Source of the DNA: Sphingomonadales bacterium
GTDB taxonomy: Bacteria; Pseudomonadota; Alphaproteobacteria; Sphingomonadales; Sphingomonadaceae
Length of the DNA: 9,516 nt
Direction of reading: 5' to 3'
Assembly (NCBI GenBank): GCA_017302775.1
Contig: JAFLDC010000072.1
Span: forward strand, 1 to 9,516
Shown here: in pieces, positions 1 to 6,919 of the stretch
Layout: each line of letters opens with the position of its first letter
How positions within the stretch are numbered: position 1 is the first letter of the stretch
Translations under genes and position numbers: made by a program
Notes under the pieces: model-generated
What the model was told of the DNA's origin: nothing
Database searches by the model: none
What the model saw: only the letters and a program-made list of their open reading frames with translations

Positions 1-330
1 AAGGCGCCGATGGCCCCGGCCGTGACGCGCAAGGGCAACCAGATTGCCGCGCCGCCGTCCAGTCAGCCAGCCGTGTCCGGTGAGGAAGCGCCGGCGGAAG
101 CTGGAGCCGTGATTGCGAAGCTGGCGCAGATCCAGGCGGAAATGCTTCGCCACTCACGGTGGGTTGGCAAGGACTTCGCCGAACAATCGCGCAAAATGCA
201 TTACGGTGAGGCCGATGCCGAGGTGATCCACGGGCAAGCCAGCGCTGAACAGGCGCGCGACTTGCTCGACGAAGGAATCGCGGTGGTGCCGCTGCCGTTC
301 CCGGTTGCTTCGCCCGACGACCTCAATTGA
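1..330 (+). CDS. DUF1178 family protein, C-terminal part (5' end outside the window)
   Basis: The reading frame is open from the first base, so the gene starts upstream of the window and only its last 109 residues are visible. The visible part opens with KAPMAPAVTRKGNQ and later has FAEQSRKMHYGEA, an IHGQAS segment, and a LLDEGIAVVPLPF end. I recognise this layout as the C-terminal half of the small DUF1178 proteins, which usually carry a Cys-x2-Cys zinc-ribbon-like N-terminus just before the KAP segment; that part would lie off the left edge. An Ala/Pro/Glu-rich linker (about residues 17-37) separates the two conserved parts. The function of the family is unknown, and no catalytic residue can be named. 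The ATG at 10 is internal, not the start. The gene ends 38 bases before the tRNA gene. The family call is from remembered motifs. Confidence 0.8.
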   Translation, partial: KAPMAPAVTRKGNQIAAPPSSQPAVSGEEAPAEAGAVIAKLAQIQAEMLRHSRWVGKDFAEQSRKMHYGEADAEVIHGQASAEQARDLLDEGIAVVPLPFPVASPDDLN

Positions 331-359
331 TTGCCACCGCCCCGACCTGCGCTTATGGG
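331..359 (+). promoter_or_regulatory. Possible sigma70-type promoter for the tRNA-Arg gene
   Basis: TTGCCA at 331-336 and TATGGG at 354-359 are 17 bases apart. They lie just after the DUF1178 stop codon and a few bases before the tRNA, so transcription would start at about 366, right at the tRNA 5' end. A GC-rich stretch follows the -10 box, as is common for stable-RNA promoters. The -10 match is only partial, so this is a guess from spacing and position. Read-through from the DUF1178 gene is the alternative. Confidence 0.35.
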
Positions 360-368
360 GGGCACGGC

Positions 369-445
369 GCGCCCGTAGCTCAGCCGGATAGAGCACCAGA
401 TTCCTAATCTGGGGGCCATGGGTTCGAATCCCGTCGGGCGCACCA
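369..445 (+). tRNA. tRNA-Arg, anticodon CCT
   Basis: A complete 77-base cloverleaf with encoded CCA can be folded by eye. The acceptor stem GCGCCCG (369-375) pairs perfectly with CGGGCGC (435-441). The D stem is GCTC/GAGC. The anticodon stem CCAGA/TCTGG encloses the loop TTCCTAA, placing anticodon CCT at 403-405. The T arm is ATGGG-TTCGAAT-CCCGT, with one wobble pair. Base 442 is the discriminator A and 443-445 is CCA. The anticodon reads AGG, a rare arginine codon in GC-rich alphaproteobacteria. The T-loop base corresponding to U54 is the target of the TrmFO enzyme encoded further right. No second copy of the tRNA 3' end was seen, so there is no sign that an element has integrated here. Confidence 0.97.
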
Positions 446-512
446 TAATCCTGTGATTTGTTGCGCGGGGACCTCTGTCCATCGCATTTCGGACGAATTT
501 CAAACTTTGTGC

Positions 513-541
513 TTGAACCGCTGAATCAACTGTGATTCTAA
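513..541 (+). promoter_or_regulatory. Candidate promoter of the FtsB-like gene, placing the RNA start at or next to the ATG
   Basis: TTGAAC (513-518) and TTCTAA (536-541) are 17 bases apart. The last -10 base is 7 bases before the ATG at 549, so the expected RNA start is at or next to the A of the start codon. The -35 matches the consensus well and the -10 moderately; TG two bases before the -10 box could act as an extended element. The rest of the 103-base gap after the tRNA (446-548) holds no gene. It has only a weak 4-bp hairpin near 468-481 without a T run. Confidence 0.4.
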
Positions 542-548
542 GCTTGTC

Positions 549-857
549 ATGACACGCACTGCCAATATTCGGATCGGACGGGAGCAGGCCACGCAGGCTC
601 TCGCGCTGTTCTGTTTGCTGGCGATGGGCGCCTGGGTGCTGATCGGCCCCAGCGGGTTGCTGGCGTGGAGCGAAAACAACCATTTGCTCGCCGAACGGCA
701 GAAGGAGCTTGCCCAGCTTCGGGCGGAGCGGGACGATCTTAAGAACCGGGTTGCGTTGCTGAACCCCCGTCAGGTCGATCCTGACATGGCCGGGCAGTTG
801 TTGCGGTCCAATCTTAATGTCGTTCATCCCGATGAGGTTGTTCTGATCATTCCCTAA
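549..857 (+). CDS. ftsB: FtsB/DivIC-like septum formation initiator protein
   Basis: This 102-residue protein has the plan of FtsB/DivIC, a small bitopic protein of the division site that acts with FtsL and FtsQ to activate septal wall synthesis. Residues 1-14 are a short basic, presumably cytoplasmic tail. About 15-35 form one hydrophobic membrane span (ALALFCLLAMGAWVLIG). About 42-74 form a heptad-like coiled coil rich in Leu, Glu, Arg and Lys, expected in the periplasm. The C-terminal tail contains LRSNLNVVHPDEVVLI, typical of the family. Sequence identity in this family is low, so the call rests on size, topology and position upstream of pdhA, an arrangement known in alphaproteobacteria. 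The ATG at 549 is the only good start: a stop codon lies in frame at 522. No Shine-Dalgarno sequence precedes it, and the ATG may be leaderless. DivIC is an equivalent name. Confidence 0.8.
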   Translation: MTRTANIRIGREQATQALALFCLLAMGAWVLIGPSGLLAWSENNHLLAERQKELAQLRAERDDLKNRVALLNPRQVDPDMAGQLLRSNLNVVHPDEVVLIIP

Positions 858-905
858 ATCGTCGCCGCGCGGTCTTAGCCATCCATCAAATTCGTATGCG
901 GCAGT

Positions 906-933
906 TTGCCTCTGGCGCAGTTAGCCTTATAGG
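906..933 (+). promoter_or_regulatory. Possible promoter of the pdhAB operon
   Basis: TTGCCT (906-911) and TATAGG (928-933) are 16 bases apart in the gap between the FtsB-like gene and pdhA. A start near 940 would give a leader of about 28 bases containing the AGGGG ribosome binding site. The elements lie inside the open frame upstream of the preferred pdhA start, which supports that start being the TTG at 968. The match is moderate. Co-transcription with the FtsB-like gene, 110 bases upstream, remains possible. Confidence 0.35.
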
Positions 934-955
934 CAGTCGTGTAGTTCCACACCCC

Positions 956-960
956 AGGGG
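956..960 (+). promoter_or_regulatory. Ribosome binding site AGGGG selecting the TTG start of pdhA
   Basis: AGGGG ends 7 bases before TTG at 968. No comparable site stands before the upstream in-frame ATG at 896. This spacing decides the start in favour of TTG. Confidence 0.6.
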
Positions 961-967
961 AAACGAC

Positions 968-2044
968 TTGGCCAAGCCTCCTTCGAGCCGCAAGGCGCCT
1001 GCCAAGGCTGCTGCCGGCGACGAGAATTTTGCGCTGCGCAGCCTGCAGGACGCGCATGAAGCCAGCCCGCGCTATGCTGCGAGCGACGATCAACTGCTGC
1101 ATTTCTATGAACAGATGCTGCTGATCCGCCGGTTTGAGGAAAAAGCCGGGCAACTGTACGGCCTCGGCCTGATCGGTGGGTTCTGCCACCTGTATATCGG
1201 CCAGGAGGCTGTGGCAGTGGGGCTGCAGTCCGCATTGGAAGCGGGCAAGGATAGCGTCATTACCGGCTATCGCGACCACGGCCATATGCTGGCCTATGGG
1301 ATCGATCCTAAAGTAATCATGGCCGAACTAACGGGTCGCGGCGCGGGAATTTCGCGCGGCAAGGGCGGCTCGATGCACATGTTCAGTACCGAACACAGGT
1401 TCTACGGCGGCCATGGGATCGTCGGCGCGCAGGTTCCACTCGGCGCGGGGCTGGCTTTCGCGCATCAGTATCGCCAGGACGGCGGCCTTTGCATGGCCTA
1501 CTTCGGTGATGGCGCGGCGAACCAAGGGCAGGTCTACGAAGCCTTCAACATGGCCGCGTTGTGGAACCTTCCGGCGATTTTCGTGGTCGAAAACAATGGC
1601 TATGCAATGGGTACTGCGGTGACGCGTGGATCGGCTGAAACCCATTTCCACCGCCGCGGCACGGCGTTCCGCATCCCGGGGATGAACGTCAATGGCATGG
1701 ACGTGCTGGAAGTGCGGGCGGCAGCGGAGATTGCCGTAGCGCACGTCCGGGCGGGCAAGGGGCCGGTGCTGATGGAATTGCAGACCTATCGCTATCGCGG
1801 CCATTCGATGTCCGATCCGGCCAAGTACCGCACGCGCGAGGAAGTGCAGGAAATGCGGGAGAATCACGATCCGATCGATGCCGCGAAGGCTGAGCTGCTA
1901 AAGCGCGGTGTTGCAGAGGATCGCCTCAAGGAAATTGAAAAGCAGATTCGCGGCATCGTCAACGAAGCTGCTGATTTTGCGGAAAGTTCGCCGGAGCCCG
2001 ATATGGCCGAACTCTACACCGACGTTCTGGTGGAGAGCTACTGA
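968..2044 (+). CDS. pdhA: Pyruvate dehydrogenase E1 component, alpha subunit
   Basis: PdhA and PdhB form the thiamine-diphosphate-dependent E1 enzyme, which decarboxylates pyruvate and acetylates the lipoyl groups of E2; the complex acts in the cytoplasm. Numbering from the TTG start gives 358 residues, normal for the family. An Ala/Pro/Lys-rich N-terminal tail (about 1-35) precedes the catalytic domain. The conserved segment [16 protein letters not shown] lies near 70-85. The ThDP/magnesium motif begins with GDG at 180-182 and ends with ENN at 208-210. The flexible loop YRGHSMSDP lies near 276-284 and carries the serine region that is phosphorylated in mitochondrial relatives. An ATG at 896 would add 24 residues (MRQFASGAV and so on). 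Those look unlike the family and overlap a promoter-like sequence, so TTG is preferred. The stop codon overlaps the pdhB ATG by one base (TGATG), implying coupled translation. Confidence 0.95.
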   Translation: MAKPPSSRKAPAKAAAGDENFALRSLQDAHEASPRYAASDDQLLHFYEQMLLIRRFEEKAGQLYGLGLIGGFCHLYIGQEAVAVGLQSALEAGKDSVITGYRDHGHMLAYGIDPKVIMAELTGRGAGISRGKGGSMHMFSTEHRFYGGHGIVGAQVPLGAGLAFAHQYRQDGGLCMAYFGDGAANQGQVYEAFNMAALWNLPAIFVVENNGYAMGTAVTRGSAETHFHRRGTAFRIPGMNVNGMDVLEVRAAAEIAVAHVRAGKGPVLMELQTYRYRGHSMSDPAKYRTREEVQEMRENHDPIDAAKAELLKRGVAEDRLKEIEKQIRGIVNEAADFAESSPEPDMAELYTDVLVESY

Positions 2045-3402
2045 TGAGTATCGAACTGAAGATGCCTGCGCTGTCCCCGACGATGGAAGAAGGGACGCTG
2101 GCCAAGTGGCTGGTCAAGGTTGGCGACGCGGTCAAATCCGGCGACATCATTGCCGAGATCGAGACGGACAAGGCCACGATGGAATTCGAGGCGGTGGACG
2201 AGGGCACGATCGGCGCAATTCTGGTTCCGGAAGGTACCGAAGGGGTCAAAGTCGGTACGGTCATAGCAACGATCGGCGAGGAAGAGGGGGCATCGGCCCC
2301 TGCGGCCGCACCAGTCGCGCCGGAAGCCGCGGCTGCCAAGGCAACGGTTGCTGCCGCGCCGATCTCTGCGCCTGCCGCTCGGCCGCGCCCAGAAGATCCG
2401 GCTGTTCCGGCGGGCACCAACATGAAAACCTCCACCGTTCGCGAAGCGTTGCGCGATGCCATGGCCGAGGAAATGCGCCGTGACAGCCGCGTCTTCGTGA
2501 TGGGTGAAGAGGTTGCCCAGTATCAGGGAGCCTACAAGGTTACCCAGGGGCTGCTGGACGAATTCGGACCGAAGCGGGTGATCGATACGCCAATCACGGA
2601 ATATGGCTTTGCCGGGATTGGTGTGGGCGCTGCGATGGGCGGGTTGCGGCCGGTCGTGGAGTTCATGACTTTCAATTTTGCGATGCAGGCCATTGATCAC
2701 GTTATCAATTCAGCCGCAAAGACCAACTACATGTCGGGCGGGCAGATGCGCTGTCCGGTGGTATTCCGCGGCCCCAACGCGGCTGCCAGCCGGGTGGGAG
2801 CGCAGCATAGCCAGAACTATGGGCCGTGGTACGCCAGCGTTCCTGGCCTGATCGTTATCGCGCCATACGATGCGGCGGATGCCAAGGGGCTGCTCAAGGC
2901 GGCGATTCGAAGTGAAGATCCGGTGGTCTTCCTGGAAAATGAACTGGTCTATGGCCGCAGTTTTGAGCTTCCTGAACTGGATGACCACGTATTGCCGATC
3001 GGCAAAGCGCGGATCATGCGTCAAGGATCCGACGTGACCATCGTGTCGTACTCAATCGGCGTTGGCCTGGCGCTTGAGGCGGCAGAGATGCTGGCAGGCG
3101 AAGGGATCGACGCCGAAGTGCTGGATTTGCGGACGCTGCGTCCGCTTGACAAGGAAGCCGTTCTGGCGTCGCTGGCGAAGACCAATCGGCTGGTCATCGC
3201 GGAAGAAGGGTGGCCGGTATGTTCGATCGCGTCGGAAGTGATGGCGATCTGCATGGAAGACGGCTTCGATCATCTTGATGCGCCGGTGTTGCGGGTCTGC
3301 GACGAGGACGTTCCGCTGCCCTATGCCGCAAACCTTGAAAAGGCGGCGATCATTGATGCGGCGCGAATTGTCAGCGCAGTGCGCAAAGTCTGCTATCGCT
3401 GA
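2044..3402 (+). CDS. pdhB: Pyruvate dehydrogenase E1 component, beta subunit with N-terminal lipoyl domain
   Basis: This 452-residue protein has two parts. Residues 1-80 are a biotinyl/lipoyl domain, with the lysine to be lipoylated at K43 in ETDKAT. An Ala/Pro-rich swinging linker follows (about 83-125). Residues 127-452 form the transketolase-like E1 beta domain: the ThDP-activating glutamate region [10 protein letters not shown] (154-163), [10 protein letters not shown] (184-193), [10 protein letters not shown] (255-264), and the C-terminal transketolase domain with DLRTLRPLD and EEGWP, ending in KVCYR. Fusion of a lipoyl domain to E1 beta is known in alphaproteobacteria such as Zymomonas and Sinorhizobium; it is longer than the roughly 330-residue unfused form. 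The domain probably adds a further lipoyl carrier to the complex. The E2 gene, which often follows, is absent here; the next gene is on the opposite strand. Confidence 0.96.
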   Translation: MSIELKMPALSPTMEEGTLAKWLVKVGDAVKSGDIIAEIETDKATMEFEAVDEGTIGAILVPEGTEGVKVGTVIATIGEEEGASAPAAAPVAPEAAAAKATVAAAPISAPAARPRPEDPAVPAGTNMKTSTVREALRDAMAEEMRRDSRVFVMGEEVAQYQGAYKVTQGLLDEFGPKRVIDTPITEYGFAGIGVGAAMGGLRPVVEFMTFNFAMQAIDHVINSAAKTNYMSGGQMRCPVVFRGPNAAASRVGAQHSQNYGPWYASVPGLIVIAPYDAADAKGLLKAAIRSEDPVVFLENELVYGRSFELPELDDHVLPIGKARIMRQGSDVTIVSYSIGVGLALEAAEMLAGEGIDAEVLDLRTLRPLDKEAVLASLAKTNRLVIAEEGWPVCSIASEVMAICMEDGFDHLDAPVLRVCDEDVPLPYAANLEKAAIIDAARIVSAVRKVCYR

Positions 3403-3425
3403 GTTCAGCCAGCGGCAGCTTAGCG
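3397..3425. terminator. Possible hairpin between the convergent pdhB and TadE-like genes
   Basis: CGCTGAG (3397-3403) can pair with CTTAGCG (3419-3425), giving 7 pairs including one G-T. Inside the loop GCC (3408-3410) and GGC (3414-3416) could form a small inner stem. The hairpin spans the pdhB stop codon and most of the 35-base gap, so it could serve both convergent transcripts. No T run follows on either strand, so a standard intrinsic terminator is not shown. Confidence 0.25.
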
Positions 3426-3437
3426 CACACCAGCCAC

Positions 3438-4139
3438 TCAGGCTTCTTCGCCGCCAGTGTTCAGGGTCACGTTGCCCTTGAACTGGTTGCAGGTCTGTAC
3501 CGGGTCCGGGTTGCCCGGATCGCGCTGATATATCTGGCTCAGATCGCGGTCGTCGCGAACGTTGAACGACGCGATCGAGGTGATTTCCGCGCTACCCAAG
3601 AACTGGGCCGAAATCAGCGGCTGATAGGTGTAGTGGAGCTCAACGAAGATCACGGCATCACCCTCTTGAGCCATGATCTCGCTGCCGGCTGGACCGATTC
3701 CGTTCGGCAGCACATCGCCTTCATCGCCATAGCTGGAGGCAATATGCTTGGCGCCACGGCAGCGTTGCCAGTGAATGTACTGCTCCGCCGGGCCACCGGC
3801 GGACGGGACGTTAACTTCGACACTGCTGACGATCACCCGCCCATGATCGTAAAGCCCCATGGCCGGCCCGGCCTGGATCTGCGCGCCGTAGATCAGGTCG
3901 TTGATGTCTGATTCAAAAATCCGGCGGTTCTGCAGGGACGAAATGTCGCCAATTCGCGAACCGTTGTCCGCAATATGCACCGCCAATTGCCCCACCTTCA
4001 TATTGACCAGTGCGTAGTTGGCCAATTCGGTTCCGCCGAGGCCCGCCGCCAGCAGGAACGGGGCGCCCAGTGCAAACTCGGTCATGGCCATGCCGGAACG
4101 GCTGCGTAGCAAACCGCGCAGGGTTGATAGAATTGTCAT
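3438..4139 (-). CDS. TadE-like minor pilin (TadE/TadF family), last gene of the pilus cluster
   Basis: This 233-residue protein has the signature of a TadE-type pseudopilin of the Tad/Flp pilus system, which builds adhesive type IVb pili at the cell envelope. A basic head (LRGLLRSRS) ends in G16, followed by MAMTEFALGAPFLLAAGLGG: a prepilin-peptidase site with glutamate at +5 and then a hydrophobic helix. The rest is a predicted extracytoplasmic domain without a motif I recognise. It has two cysteines: one in the middle (QRCRGAK) and one near the end (QTCNQFKG). The ATG at 4139 overlaps the upstream TGA in ATGA, and GGAA stands 8 bases before it, so it is preferred to the TTG at 4145, two codons upstream. 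Whether it matches TadE or TadF cannot be settled by eye. No Tad ATPase, secretin or major pilin is visible in the window. Confidence 0.82.
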   Translation of the reverse strand: MTILSTLRGLLRSRSGMAMTEFALGAPFLLAAGLGGTELANYALVNMKVGQLAVHIADNGSRIGDISSLQNRRIFESDINDLIYGAQIQAGPAMGLYDHGRVIVSSVEVNVPSAGGPAEQYIHWQRCRGAKHIASSYGDEGDVLPNGIGPAGSEIMAQEGDAVIFVELHYTYQPLISAQFLGSAEITSIASFNVRDDRDLSQIYQRDPGNPDPVQTCNQFKGNVTLNTGGEEA

Positions 4140-4738
4140 GTGCAATTTCCGGTGGCTGGGGCCGCGCCGACGTTCTGCTGACCATAGGGTTGGTTGCGCA
4201 GTACCGACGTTACCTGCATGTCGTAGGTATCGCTTTGGCCCGGAATAAACGCGAATATCGGAAAGGCCCGGGGATAGGTAATCTGAACAGTGTACAGCAC
4301 AGCATCGCGGGCGCTGCCGAACCCATCCACACCGGGGTCCAGATCCCAGTTACCATTACCGTTGGCGTCTTCAAATGGTTCGCCGTCATCGCAGGTACCG
4401 TTGGTATTGACGTCGTCGAAGTCCTCGGGACGAGCGGCGTTGGTGAAATTGGTATAAGCCTTGCGGCTGAAATTGAGTGTGGCGCCCGGTGCGACCGTTC
4501 GCACGGCGGTGGTGACGATACCGTCAACTGCCGCAGCACTGTTTGCTGCTCCTTCAATTGTCGACTTCCGAGCGGCATCCTGGACTGCGCCTTGCAGCAT
4601 CTGAGCGGTGTACATGTTGTACGCAAGGTCGAGCAGGCCAAACAGCATGACCATCAGAACCGGCGCCAGCAGCGCGAATTCGATGACCGTTACGCCAGCT
4701 TTATCGCGGCGCAGATGGTTCAGGACTGGCCGGATCAT
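4136..4738 (-). CDS. TadE-like minor pilin with a calcium-loop-like insert
   Basis: This 200-residue protein begins with a basic head (HLRRDKAG) and a prepilin-peptidase site after G15, followed by VTVIEFALLAPVLMVMLFGL: glutamate at +5 and a hydrophobic helix, as in TadE pseudopilins. A family-typical segment, AQMLQGAVQDAARKS, follows. Residues 106-139 are acidic: D109 to E120 fits the 12-residue EF-hand loop (D, N, N-G, D, E at positions 1, 3, 5-6, 9, 12), and DANGNGNWDLD (124-134) is a second, incomplete one. The C-terminal part has VLYTVQITYPRAFP and SVLRNQPYG, as in relatives. Cysteines at 116 and 199 could pair. It is joined to both neighbours by ATGA overlaps, so the three proteins are probably made together. 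The ATG lies at the overlap, with only a weak ribosome binding site upstream. Confidence 0.85.
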   Translation of the reverse strand: MIRPVLNHLRRDKAGVTVIEFALLAPVLMVMLFGLLDLAYNMYTAQMLQGAVQDAARKSTIEGAANSAAAVDGIVTTAVRTVAPGATLNFSRKAYTNFTNAARPEDFDDVNTNGTCDDGEPFEDANGNGNWDLDPGVDGFGSARDAVLYTVQITYPRAFPIFAFIPGQSDTYDMQVTSVLRNQPYGQQNVGAAPATGNCT

Positions 4739-6663
4739 TTTGTTACCCGCAGATCGCCCATTTGGGCGGCAATCTTGCTGAACACGTCATTCAGCTGCGC
4801 CGCGTCCTGGGCTTCAAAGAAATGGCCCGGGCCGGCACATTCGGTCATGATCGGGTTCAGCGTGGTACCAAAGCCGATTACCCAAACAGTGATGTTGCGA
4901 CGCTTGACTTCGGCGCAGGCAACGCCAAAGCGGTTTTCGACCGTCTCGGTAAGTGACATCGCCGAGCTTGTGCTCCACCGCCGCTGATCGAGCGGCTCGA
5001 CCCCATAGGCACTGTATGAGATGTCGAGCGGTGCCGTCTCGCCGTCGGTCAGGAAGATCAGGTGGCGGCTGGTTACCTTGCCATCCACGTCAGCATTGTC
5101 GTCTGCGAACAGCCCGGTCGGAGACAGCAGCCGTCCGCCCCAGATCATACCGATGTCATGATAGGTGCTGCCGGCGACCTGCAACCCGTCAACATAGCTG
5201 GCGATGTCACTGCTCGACATTTCAGCAAGGCGCGCAGCGGGACTTGGGCAGGCCGCATAGACGCTCCAGCCGGGATTGAGATAGTCCCAGTAGTGCTCGG
5301 TCGGGGCGACGGACCAGGTGCCGCTGCCATCCCACCAGATCCCGCGGTCAAAGATCAGATCCTTGAGCTGTGGGCGCCATTGCGTGTCGGGATCGCCAGG
5401 ATTTGGCACGAGGTCCAGGTCGAGGTCGAGCGCGCGCGACAGATCGGGATTGGCATAGTCATCAATCTCGTAGGTCGAACGTTCTTCGATGCAACCGGTG
5501 TACCAGAAATTGCTTTGTGTCGGCGTGCCATCAACCTGTGGGACGTGGAATTTTGTCGACACAATATAGCCGGGCAGCATGTCGGCGTTGCCGCCGCCGG
5601 TCTTCAGCCCGGAGACGTCATAGGTCATCGGCTTGTAAGTGAACGTATAATCGTCGGACAGCTGCTCGTGACTGTATTTCCAATGCTGCTCATAGCTGTG
5701 GTTGTCATAGATCGTGGAATATACTTTGATCGATCCATCGTCGTTAAAGGTACAGGAAGCTATTTCTTCGCCGTCAATTGTGACAGTGTACCAATATTCG
5801 TGAGGTGATGCGGATACGGTTGTCGTCGGGCCGTATACGACTGTTTTCGTGCTCGTTGGGCAGGTTGCCGCAGTGTAGTTTGTGCCGGTTGCGCTGTTGT
5901 TCAACCAAACAACCCAACTGGTGTAATAGGTCTTGTTGGAGCTGCCGGTCTTCCGGTATTCGCGCGATTGATACGTCCATTCGTCGACCATCCAATCGGC
6001 TTTGAGCAGCCCGCCAACGTTGACATTGGTCGAGTAGGGCACGAAGCCATAGCGGACGCGGGTGTCGGGAGATTTGCTGCCCTCTACCTCGGCATGAAAG
6101 TTCTTCACCACCCCACGCAGGGCATCGATGCGCGATACGGTATCGCCAGCGTTGACCTCCGCCATCGAACCAGTGGTATCGAGCACGAACATCACATCCG
6201 TGTTCGAAAAGTTCAGTTTGGCGCCGCATTCAACCGCAACGTCGACTTTGCTGTAGCCGAACAGTGCCATGATCGAGGTCGGCACTTCGACGCTGGCCGT
6301 GCCGGAGATCGAATAGTCGCCCTCCATCGTCATCTGGAAGTTGCGGTTAGTGGTTCCGTAGCTGCCGTTGCCGAAGTTGAGGTTGAAGAAGCGGTTGCCA
6401 ACGTCGGCGACGTCCGCCGGTACCACGCCGGTTACCACAACTTGCGAACCGAGCTTCTTACGCGCCGCGAGTACGCCGGCGTCACAGGCCTGCTGCAGGC
6501 GAGACTGCGAGAGGTAGCTGCGGCCCATGTCGATCCCGCCGCCAACCATCGCCAGGAGCGGCACGAGCGCCGCCGCGATCATCGCCAGGGTGTTGCCCGA
6601 GCGATCGCGCAGCAGCCGCATCGTCAGGCGGCTCAATATGGAAACGGCGGACGATTGCCCCAT
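4735..6663 (-). CDS. TadG-like pilus assembly protein with split von Willebrand A domain
   Basis: First gene of the three-gene pilus cluster, 642 residues. The N-terminus has the Tad/TadG pattern: basic residues, then DRSGNTLAMIAAALVPLLAM (20-39) as the membrane helix, then GGGIDMGRSYLSQSRLQQAC (41-60). There is no glutamate at +5 after G23, as is usual for TadG. A von Willebrand A domain starts near 154 with the metal site DTTGSM (162-167; D162, T164, S166). It resumes near 468 and contains FLTDGE (537-542, D540) and VWVIGFGT (593-600). The intervening 221-467 is a long insert rich in Tyr, Trp and Thr, with cysteines 268, 304 and 391. The role is probably extracytoplasmic, in assembly or adhesion of the Tad pilus. 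The ATG at 6663 has GGAG 11 bases upstream. The insert region looks less GC-rich than its flanks by eye. Confidence 0.88.
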   Translation of the reverse strand: MGQSSAVSILSRLTMRLLRDRSGNTLAMIAAALVPLLAMVGGGIDMGRSYLSQSRLQQACDAGVLAARKKLGSQVVVTGVVPADVADVGNRFFNLNFGNGSYGTTNRNFQMTMEGDYSISGTASVEVPTSIMALFGYSKVDVAVECGAKLNFSNTDVMFVLDTTGSMAEVNAGDTVSRIDALRGVVKNFHAEVEGSKSPDTRVRYGFVPYSTNVNVGGLLKADWMVDEWTYQSREYRKTGSSNKTYYTSWVVWLNNSATGTNYTAATCPTSTKTVVYGPTTTVSASPHEYWYTVTIDGEEIASCTFNDDGSIKVYSTIYDNHSYEQHWKYSHEQLSDDYTFTYKPMTYDVSGLKTGGGNADMLPGYIVSTKFHVPQVDGTPTQSNFWYTGCIEERSTYEIDDYANPDLSRALDLDLDLVPNPGDPDTQWRPQLKDLIFDRGIWWDGSGTWSVAPTEHYWDYLNPGWSVYAACPSPAARLAEMSSSDIASYVDGLQVAGSTYHDIGMIWGGRLLSPTGLFADDNADVDGKVTSRHLIFLTDGETAPLDISYSAYGVEPLDQRRWSTSSAMSLTETVENRFGVACAEVKRRNITVWVIGFGTTLNPIMTECAGPGHFFEAQDAAQLNDVFSKIAAQMGDLRVTK

Positions 6664-6732
6664 GGCTGCTAAAGCTCCGGAATTTGCAGCCTTTCGCCAT
6701 AGTCACTGCGCGTAACCCCTTGCCCAACAAGC

Positions 6733-6740
6733 ATGGTTAA
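6733..6740 (-). promoter_or_regulatory. Possible CtrA half-site TTAACCAT upstream of the pilus genes
   Basis: Read on the minus strand this is TTAACCAT, the short form of the alphaproteobacterial CtrA recognition sequence. It lies about 70 bases upstream of the TadG-like start codon. The full form, with a second TTAA 7 bases away, is not present. I see no convincing -35/-10 pair nearby. The surrounding 256-base gap (6664-6919) separates divergent genes, must hold the promoters of both, and contains no gene that I can support. Confidence 0.35.
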
Positions 6741-6919
6741 CAGATTCACCTCTTGTTTTGGCGCGCCGATGCTCCGGGCTTGAGGGCAGGGCAGCGCGAC
6801 TCAACCTTCGGCACCGGCTTTGTCCGCCTGAGCAGCACTGCGATCGCGCTGCCAATCGCGCGTCTGCAAGTTGAGCCGACGCAGGTTGCAGTCGTTCAGC
6901 AAAGCAGTAGGGCAGAACC

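Noticed and set aside
369..445. tRNA-Arg gene as an attachment site for an integrated element.
   Set aside because: No repeat of the tRNA 3' end, no integrase and no mobile gene are visible in the window.
468..481. Small hairpin GGAC-CTCT-GTCC after the tRNA gene.
   Set aside because: A 4-bp stem without a T run is too weak to call a terminator.
201..827. Open frame of 208 codons on the minus strand.
   Set aside because: It runs through the tRNA gene and opposite two recognised genes; its translation resembles no protein family and is a shadow of GC-rich coding DNA.
4010..4987. Open frame of 325 codons on the plus strand opposite the pilus genes.
   Set aside because: The opposite strand encodes clear TadE- and TadG-like proteins with ATGA overlaps; this frame has no recognisable domain or good ribosome binding site.
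5409..5425. Short repeated Asp-Leu codons (DLDLDLD) in the TadG-like protein as a repeat or calcium motif.
   Set aside because: Only three units, and similar Leu-Asp runs are recalled at this place in related TadG proteins; nothing shows calcium binding.
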